The notes under the pieces: model-generated
The model's input: only the letters and a program-made list of their open reading frames with translations
Told to the model about the DNA's origin: nothing
Database searches by the model: none
Shown here: positions 44,711 through 50,362 of the stretch, in pieces
Layout of the letters: every line of letters begins with the position of its first letter
Numbering within the stretch: the stretch's first letter is position 1
Position numbers and translations under genes: made by a program
Assembly: GCF_018986435.1 (NCBI RefSeq)
Contig: NZ_JAHMIN010000017.1
Coordinates: 95,093 to 145,454 of the forward strand
Direction: 5' to 3'
Source of the DNA: Hahella sp. HN01
GTDB taxonomy: Bacteria > Pseudomonadota > Gammaproteobacteria > Pseudomonadales > Oleiphilaceae
DNA length: 50,362 nucleotides

Positions 44711-45643
44711 GTGTCCGAAGAGAAACGCGATCTGACCTATTCAGACTTTATTCACCCCCGTTATTGGCCAACCTGGCTTGGGATCGTTTTACTATGGCTG
44801 ATCGCCCATACGCCGTTGGCCCTGCAACGCGCCCTGGGGATTCTGATGGGCCGCGCCGCCTACTATTTTTTGCCCAAGCGACGCAAAATCGCTGAGGTTA
44901 ATATTAATCTTTGCTTTCCAGAACTTGCCTCCTCGCAGAGACAAGCTTTGGTAAAGTCCGCCTTTGACAACAACGCCATCGGCTATTTCGAGGCCGCCTC
45001 CGCCTGGTTTACTGGAAAAGAACGCTTTCGCGCCATTACCAAGGCGCACGGTCTGGAAAACCTGAAAGCGGCGCAGGCGAAAGGCAAAGGCGTTATTCTA
45101 TTAGGCGGCCACTTCACGACGCTGGATCTTGGCGGCGCATTATTTGATATTTATTCCAGCGCAGCCAGCATGCAACGGGACCACGATAATCCCCTGTTCA
45201 ACATGGTGATGACCCGCGCCCGTAGAAAATTTTGCCATCCCGTATTGAGCAAAGACGACTTGCGCGGCCTTATCCGCCATCTAAGGTCAGGTGGAACAAT
45301 CTGGTATGCCACAGATCAGGATTATGGTCGTCGCAGCAGCGTATTCGCGCCATTTTTTAATGTGCCGGCGGCAACGATCACCACAACATCACGCATCGCA
45401 CAAAAAACCGGTGCGCCCGTCGTCCCCTTTAGTCACTTCCGTAACGAAAACGGCGGCTACGACGTCTACTTCGAGCCCGCGCTTTCTGACTACCCATCCG
45501 GCGACGACCTTGCAGACGCCACCGCCACGAATCTGGCGATAGAAAACGCCATCCGCCGCTATCCCGCCCAATACCTGTGGATGCATCGGCGGTTTAAGAC
45601 TGAGGAGAACAGGGAGAATCATTCGCATTATGGCGGCAAGTAA
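44711..45643 (+). CDS. LpxL/LpxM-family lipid A acyltransferase
   Basis: 310 residues with a GTG start. After a membrane anchor (WLGIVLLWLIAHTPLALQRAL) it carries the acyltransferase HX4D motif in GGHFTTLD (H134, D139), YATDQDYGRRSSVFAPFF and RYPAQYLWMHRRFK. These enzymes add secondary acyl chains to Kdo2-lipid IVA at the inner membrane. Whether it is the lauroyl (LpxL) or myristoyl (LpxM) type is not clear. It overlaps the next gene by 14 bases, so they are coupled. Confidence 0.9.
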   Translation: MSEEKRDLTYSDFIHPRYWPTWLGIVLLWLIAHTPLALQRALGILMGRAAYYFLPKRRKIAEVNINLCFPELASSQRQALVKSAFDNNAIGYFEAASAWFTGKERFRAITKAHGLENLKAAQAKGKGVILLGGHFTTLDLGGALFDIYSSAASMQRDHDNPLFNMVMTRARRKFCHPVLSKDDLRGLIRHLRSGGTIWYATDQDYGRRSSVFAPFFNVPAATITTTSRIAQKTGAPVVPFSHFRNENGGYDVYFEPALSDYPSGDDLADATATNLAIENAIRRYPAQYLWMHRRFKTEENRENHSHYGGK

Positions 45644-46736
45644 TATCATTCCAAGCCTCCTACTGAAGGATGCGGTGGACTTTTCCGAAATCAAGCGAGT
45701 TCTTGTCATTAAACTTCGCCACCACGGTGACGTCCTGCTGAGCTCTCCTGTTTTTACCGCGTTAAAAGCACAATATCCTCATCTTGAGGTGGACGGTCTG
45801 GTATACAAAGATACTCAGGACATGTTGAGTCTTCACCCAGCAATATCGCAACTGCACTTGATTGATAGGGGATGGAAAAAGCTGGGCGTTCGACGCCAAC
45901 TTGAAGCGGAGTGGGGACTGATTAGTCAGCTCAAGCAACGTCAGTACGATTTGGTCATTCACCTAACTGAACATTGGCGCGGCATGTTGTTGACTCGACT
46001 GCTTAAGCCCAGGTTGTCCGTCTGTCAGATCTACGCCCGACGTCCAGGAAAACTTTGGAAAAAGACATTCACTCATCACTATCCTGTAAACGCAAAACAT
46101 CGCCATACCGTTGAGAAACACCTCGACGCGCTACGCAGAATAGGCCTGTATCCAAGTGATGAAGAACGACGCCTGACCGCTGTAGCAGGCGATTCAGCAG
46201 AACTCGCAGTCCTTGATCGCTTGGCTGAGCAGGGTGCGTCAGCAGGGGAATACATCCACATACACCCTACCTCCCGCTGGCTTTTTAAAAGTTGGGATGT
46301 AGATAAAATGGCTTCCCTAATTAACCGTTTACAGGAAAAGGGACATACCATTGTTCTTAGCGCAGCCCCGAGCGGGGATGAAATGCGTATGATGGAGGAT
46401 ATTCTGGAGCGCCTGGTTCATCCCGTCATCAACTTCAGCGGGTCTCTGACGCTCAAAGAGTTGATCGCCCTGATACAGCATGCAAAGTTGTTCATCGGCG
46501 TAGACTCCGTTCCGATGCACATCGCTTCAGCAACTCAAACTCCGTGTGTAGCTCTATTTGGTCCCAGCAACGAGCGAGAGTGGTCTCCCTGGCTAAACAA
46601 ACACGTAATTCTATCGTCAAATCATCCTTGCCGCCCATGCGACCTTGCCGGATGCGGCGATGGCTGGCGAAGTGAATGTCTGTCACAGATACAGGTTGAG
46701 CAAGCTCTGAATGCCGTGGAGCGCCTGACGTCATGA
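45630..46736 (+). CDS. waaQ: lipopolysaccharide heptosyltransferase III-like (GT9)
   Basis: 368 residues of glycosyltransferase family 9. RVLVIKLRHHGDVLLSSPVFTAL and YKDTQDMLSLHPAISQLHLIDRGWKK closely follow E. coli WaaQ. The C-terminal nucleotide-sugar site shows HPTSRWLFKSW and FIGVDSVPMHIASAT, then LFGPSNEREWSPW. WaaQ adds the branching third heptose of the inner core from ADP-heptose. The start overlaps the acyltransferase end, and the stop overlaps the next gene (ATGA). Confidence 0.87.
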   Translation: MAASNIIPSLLLKDAVDFSEIKRVLVIKLRHHGDVLLSSPVFTALKAQYPHLEVDGLVYKDTQDMLSLHPAISQLHLIDRGWKKLGVRRQLEAEWGLISQLKQRQYDLVIHLTEHWRGMLLTRLLKPRLSVCQIYARRPGKLWKKTFTHHYPVNAKHRHTVEKHLDALRRIGLYPSDEERRLTAVAGDSAELAVLDRLAEQGASAGEYIHIHPTSRWLFKSWDVDKMASLINRLQEKGHTIVLSAAPSGDEMRMMEDILERLVHPVINFSGSLTLKELIALIQHAKLFIGVDSVPMHIASATQTPCVALFGPSNEREWSPWLNKHVILSSNHPCRPCDLAGCGDGWRSECLSQIQVEQALNAVERLTS

Positions 46737-47881
46737 CGATCAAATTGGCGATAATCAGACAGAAATACCGGCCTGACGGCGGAGCTGAAAGATTCATAAG
46801 CCGGGCGCTGGATGCTCTCGGCGCACAAAACCTGGAGCTGACCGTACTTACCCGAAAATGGGAAGGACAAGCCAGCAACGTAAAAGTCATCACCTGCAAC
46901 CCTCCGAAGTGGGGACGCATATCCCGAGAAAGACGCTTTGCTAATGCTGTCTGCGCCCAAATTGCAGAGCACGACTTTGACCTTGTACAGTCCCACGAGC
47001 GCATGCCCTGCTGTGACATCTACCGCGCAGGCGACGGCGTACACCGATCCTGGTTGGAGCAACGCAAACGGATACTGCCGAAGGTTAAGCAAAGGTGGTT
47101 AGAGCTTAGCCCTTACCATCGCTATGTATTGGAAAGTGAAAAGTGCCTGTTCGCATCATCCCGGTTACGCGCGGTTATTTGTAATTCTCATATGGTGAAA
47201 GAGGAAATCATCCGTTATTTCAACTTTCCAGAAGCCAACATTCATGTTATCTACAACGGCGTCAACGCAGAACAGTTCTCGCCCCAAGCTTGTTCGCCAC
47301 ACCGCGCCAAAATTCGTCACGAGTTGGGTATTCCAACAGAGGCTACAGCCTTAATATTCGTTGGATCAGGGTTTGAAAGGAAAGGCTTAGCCACCGCTAT
47401 CACCGCTCTTGCTCAAACATCATCTCAAACACACTTGATCATAGTCGGCGGAGATAAACACGAGAGGGCATATCGATCACAAGCAAACAAACTGGGCCTG
47501 GATGAGCGAGTACATTTCGTAGGGGTAAAAAAAGAGGTCATTCCCTATTACGCCGCCGCCGACGCCCTTATTTTACCTGCCCTATACGACCCCTTTCCTA
47601 ACGTCATATTTGAAGCAATGGCTTGCGCCTTACCCGTGATCACATCCAAGCAGTGCGGTGGCGCAGAGCTGGTTAAACAAGGTGAGAGTGGCTACGTTGT
47701 CGACGCATTGGACTCTGACGGCTGTGCGAGCGCAATCATCAAACTTCTCGACCAGCCTCACAGGCTTAATCTTGGCGCCGCGGCACGCAATGCTATTGAA
47801 CCATATAGCCCGGAGCGTATGGGCCAACAATTAACAGACTTATACAAACGTTTACTCCCGGTAAACGGCAGCATGGAATAA
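46733..47881 (+). CDS. glycosyltransferase family 4, WaaG-like
   Basis: 382 residues. The N-terminal acceptor domain starts IRQKYRPDGGAERFISRAL, as in WaaG-type enzymes, with LTRKWEG and SHERMPCCDIYRAGDGVH. The C-terminal donor domain has VIYNGVN, FVGSGFERKGLATAI, HFVGVKKEVIPYYAAADALILPALYDPFPNVIFEAMACALPVI with the conserved EX7E. It probably adds the first outer-core hexose to heptose II in the cytoplasm. Sugar identity is not determined. Confidence 0.87.
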   Translation: MTIKLAIIRQKYRPDGGAERFISRALDALGAQNLELTVLTRKWEGQASNVKVITCNPPKWGRISRERRFANAVCAQIAEHDFDLVQSHERMPCCDIYRAGDGVHRSWLEQRKRILPKVKQRWLELSPYHRYVLESEKCLFASSRLRAVICNSHMVKEEIIRYFNFPEANIHVIYNGVNAEQFSPQACSPHRAKIRHELGIPTEATALIFVGSGFERKGLATAITALAQTSSQTHLIIVGGDKHERAYRSQANKLGLDERVHFVGVKKEVIPYYAAADALILPALYDPFPNVIFEAMACALPVITSKQCGGAELVKQGESGYVVDALDSDGCASAIIKLLDQPHRLNLGAAARNAIEPYSPERMGQQLTDLYKRLLPVNGSME

Positions 47882-47885
47882 TAGA

Positions 47886-48860
47886 ATGCAATCAGCCGAG
47901 ACTAAACCCGCCTTTTTGATAACTATTGACACAGAGGGCGATAATATCTGGTCCAGCCCCCGCCAGATTGAAACAAAAAACGCAGGTTTCCTCCCAAGAT
48001 TTCAGGAGTTGTGCGAACGTTTTGGCCTCAAGCCAACTTATCTAACCAACTATGAAATGGCGATATCCGACCAATATATTGAGTTCGCAAAAGACTGCCT
48101 TGAACGAGATACGGCTGAGATCGGCATGCATCTTCATGCCTGGAATAGCCCGCCAGAGGAAAGTCTGACAGAGGACGACTACCGCTACCTGCCTTATTTA
48201 ATTGAATACCCAGAAGCGCTCATAGAACAGAAAATTGACTATCTGACTAAGCTACTGGAAGACACTTTCTCTAGCAAAATGACCAGTCATCGCGCAGGAA
48301 GATGGGCATTTAACGAGTTCTATGCGCAGACACTGGTTAAGCATGGCTACTTGGTGGACTGCTCTGTGACCCCCGGCGTCAGTTGGCGCAAGAATCTAGG
48401 AGACCCCAAGCAACAAGGGGGAACAGACTATCGCGGATTTCCAGATGCGCCTTACTATCTCGATCTAAGCGATATCCGCAAAAAAGGAGATTCCGCCCTA
48501 CTGGAGTTGCCTGTAAGCATCCTGCCAAAATACTCAAAGTTCATCAGTCAGTGCCGCAAAGCGATTAACAAACTCAAAGGCCGCGAGAAAGAGGATGCGA
48601 CAATCTGGTTGAGACCAACAGGAAACAACCTTAAAAATATGTTGCGAGTACTAGACGAAGCACAGCAAAACCAACGTCCATATGTCGAGTTCATACTGCA
48701 CTCATCTGAGTTCATGCCTGGGGGCAGCCCGACTTTTAAAACGAAAGAGTCTATCGAAGCTTTATATCGCGATCTTACAGAATTATTTAAAGCCGCCAAT
48801 GGGCGTTATCGCGGAGCCACATTGACGGAGTACGCCAAACAGTTCGGCGCAAACAACTAA
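47886..48860 (+). CDS. polysaccharide deacetylase-family protein
   Basis: 324 residues. The metal/catalytic motif ITIDTEGD (D15, D19), the histidines in IGMHLHAW (H82, H84) and HRAGRW (H135, R136) fit an NodB-like deacetylase of the WalW/WbmS type found in sugar-assembly loci. There is no signal peptide, so a cytoplasmic or membrane-associated action on a nucleotide- or lipid-linked sugar is likely. It follows the GT4 gene by 4 bp, and its stop overlaps the stop of the convergent gene by 3 bases. Base composition is more AT-rich than in the first 45 kb. Confidence 0.82.
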   Translation: MQSAETKPAFLITIDTEGDNIWSSPRQIETKNAGFLPRFQELCERFGLKPTYLTNYEMAISDQYIEFAKDCLERDTAEIGMHLHAWNSPPEESLTEDDYRYLPYLIEYPEALIEQKIDYLTKLLEDTFSSKMTSHRAGRWAFNEFYAQTLVKHGYLVDCSVTPGVSWRKNLGDPKQQGGTDYRGFPDAPYYLDLSDIRKKGDSALLELPVSILPKYSKFISQCRKAINKLKGREKEDATIWLRPTGNNLKNMLRVLDEAQQNQRPYVEFILHSSEFMPGGSPTFKTKESIEALYRDLTELFKAANGRYRGATLTEYAKQFGANN

Positions 48861-50050
48861 GAACAATAAGAACGTAGCGCCGACATCATCTCGGACATAT
48901 ATCGCTCAAATTGGAATTGGCTTCGAGTCCATTTTTGAGCCTCAGCGCTCATTTGTTGATAGAGCTCATTAGATTGAGCCAGCTTCTGAACAGCTTCGGC
49001 GATTTCCGCCGGAGCTAATAGCTTAGGCGGAACGATCTTATCCGCATCCACATCATATATTTGCGGCGGTAGATGAGGACTTGACGCATCCATTTTCAAA
49101 TACTCTTCCTTACAAAGGGAGGGAGGCAAACAGAAGCCTGTTACTCCGTCCTTCACAACCTCAGGCAGCCCATCAACTTTACCAACGATTGCTGGACAGC
49201 CCGCAGCCATTGCTTCCGCGCTAACCAAGCTAAATGTTTCATGAATGGAGGTCGACAACAGGCAATCTATGCCCCTGTAGAAGTTGTCCATATCATCCAC
49301 CAAACCCAGGAACGACACAGACTCCTTCACGCCCAGCTTCACTGCTAGCGCCTCTAACTTTTCTCGCATAGGCCCAGCTCCGGCAATCCTTAATTCGCAC
49401 GGAACTCCTCTATCGAGTATTTCCTTCAGCGCGTATATGCCTATATTGACCGCCTTTAACGCAACCAATCGACATGCAACGCCAATAACAAAAGGCCTGC
49501 CTTTATCGTCTAGTTTCTTTTTTTGTGGGTATTCCAGACATGCATTACGGATAGGATTCAAGCAAACGTCAATTCTCTCACTAACGCTATATTTAAGTTC
49601 CAGCATTCTCTTTGCAGCGTAAGAGGCTGCTATATACCCGTCCACTTGTGGAAAGAAGTTTTTCTCTTTCAAGGGACTATGGGAGTACCAAGCCATCCCG
49701 TGCTCGTAGTACACCACAGGCACGCCCTGCGGGATGTCGCCTTGCTGGATATCTGAAAGTTGATTCCAGATAAGCACCAGATCCGGCTTAGACTCATGAA
49801 TACACCGACGACGATGCTTCAATCTAAGACTCACTGGCTTCTTAGGGATTTTCAGTTTCCCCCAATGTTTATAAAAAGATATTTGCTTGGAAAAGCGCTT
49901 AACAGCTGGCTTCAATAAAGGCGCAATGTTTTTACTATCCGCTAAAACCAAGTTTGTTACGCCAGTTGGGTTCGTGTGGCTTATAAACTCACAGAATAAC
50001 CTTTCAACGCCACCAACATTATCAAGGTTTATTAGGTGTAGTATTCTCAT
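48857..50050 (-). CDS. glycosyltransferase family 4
   Basis: 397 residues. The start ILHLINLDNVGGVERLFCEFI is the GT4 acceptor fold. The donor domain shows VIGVACRLVALKAVNIGIYAL, RIAGAGPMREKL, FLGLVDDMDNFYRGIDCLLSTSIHETFSLVSAEAMAAGCPAIVG (the EX7E element) and GLPEVVKDGVTGFCLPP. It likely transfers a sugar to lipopolysaccharide or another envelope glycan; donor and acceptor are unknown. It converges on the deacetylase gene and has a visibly lower GC content than the housekeeping part. Confidence 0.87.
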   Translation of the reverse strand: MRILHLINLDNVGGVERLFCEFISHTNPTGVTNLVLADSKNIAPLLKPAVKRFSKQISFYKHWGKLKIPKKPVSLRLKHRRRCIHESKPDLVLIWNQLSDIQQGDIPQGVPVVYYEHGMAWYSHSPLKEKNFFPQVDGYIAASYAAKRMLELKYSVSERIDVCLNPIRNACLEYPQKKKLDDKGRPFVIGVACRLVALKAVNIGIYALKEILDRGVPCELRIAGAGPMREKLEALAVKLGVKESVSFLGLVDDMDNFYRGIDCLLSTSIHETFSLVSAEAMAAGCPAIVGKVDGLPEVVKDGVTGFCLPPSLCKEEYLKMDASSPHLPPQIYDVDADKIVPPKLLAPAEIAEAVQKLAQSNELYQQMSAEAQKWTRSQFQFERYMSEMMSALRSYCS

Positions 50051-50321
50051 TAAGAAGTGGGCCTTTCCAAATAGCCAATTAAAAACACAACGCCCTACTA
50101 GATATAACAGGGCTCGGCATTATACATACCAAAGCATTCATTGTTTATTAACAAAAACCACTTGGCCAGACTAACGTTGTCACTAATTGTAGAGAATTAG
50201 CATAAAAGGTACAGAAAGGTCTGACGCCACAGCCGGAAGGCCTGGAGTCGCCCTCGCGCGACTTTCACTGAACTTGGGAGGGGCTAAGTTGTGGCGCAGG
50301 GCCCGACGTTAAATTTCAGGC
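50051..50321. other. non-coding region at the right end, possible structured RNA
   Basis: No supported reading frame. It has a possible promoter (TTGTCA at 50177-50182, CATAAA 18 bp later) followed by a structured stretch. There CTGaCGCCACA (50221-50231) pairs with TGTGGCGCAG (50290-50299), enclosing AGCC/GGCT and an AGTCGC/GCGACT hairpin (50246-50263). Confidence 0.35.
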
Positions 50322-50348
50322 AAAAAAAACCCGTCACGAGGACGGGTT
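50322..50348 (-). terminator. terminator of a minus-strand gene beyond the window
   Basis: On the minus strand, AACCCGTC-CTCGT-GACGGGTT is followed by further T residues (eight in all at the stem end), a classic intrinsic terminator. The gene it serves lies past the right edge. Confidence 0.75.
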
Positions 50349-50362
50349 CTTCGTATTAAGAG

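Noticed and set aside
1-50362. CRISPR arrays, insertion sequences, prophage genes, tRNA or rRNA genes
   Set aside because: No regularly spaced direct repeats, transposase, integrase or phage-like proteins, and no cloverleaf or rRNA segments were seen on either strand.

Overview
The window looks like a chromosomal segment of a marine gammaproteobacterium of the Hahella type (Hahellaceae, Oceanospirillales). The basis is the moderately GC-rich codon use and gene order that matches Pseudomonas-like genomes in several blocks: ubiE-ubiJ-ubiB-hisI-hisE-tatABC-rsmE, then ubiI-ubiH-pepP-ygfB facing a TIGR02449 gene, zapA, 6S RNA and the 5-formyl-THF cyclo-ligase, and ilvA divergent from rpiA. The genus is inferred from overall resemblance; no search was run.

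Region 1 (1-18.7 kb) is a purine-catabolism locus. On the minus strand a purine/nucleoside-type ABC importer (ATPase, two permeases, BMP-family binding protein) is followed by an 8-oxoguanine deaminase and a RutR-like TetR regulator cut by the window edge. On the plus strand stand xdhA-xdhB-xdhC, allantoinase, alc, uraD, uraH, allA, guaD and the membrane/cytochrome c urate oxidase puuD. Together they encode every step from guanine, 8-oxoguanine or (hypo)xanthine through urate and allantoin to glyoxylate and urea. The 494-bp gap between the two arms holds a RutR-type palindrome and two sigma54-like promoters pointing in opposite directions. Salvage genes gpt and upp follow (18.8-20.0 kb).

Region 2 (20.1-25.7 kb) is accessory: an unrecognised lipoprotein, a WS/DGAT-type acyltransferase divergent from an alpha/beta hydrolase, a FFLEELY-motif protein and a PHA-system protein.

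Region 3 (25.8-43 kb) is housekeeping: ubiquinone synthesis (ubiE, ubiJ, ubiB, ubiI, ubiH), histidine synthesis (hisI, hisE), Tat export, rsmE, pepP, zapA, 6S RNA, folate salvage, ilvA, rpiA, an acyl-CoA dehydrogenase and ppa. Between the cyclo-ligase gene and ilvA lies a 47-codon reading frame for a small membrane protein, preceded by a good FNR/Anr box at the class II activator position.

Region 4 (43-50.3 kb) is a lipopolysaccharide/inner-core locus: hldE, a lipid A acyltransferase-like gene, a WaaQ-like heptosyltransferase, two GT4 glycosyltransferases and a polysaccharide deacetylase. Its distal part is visibly more AT-rich than the rest. The right end has a minus-strand terminator and a possible structured RNA.
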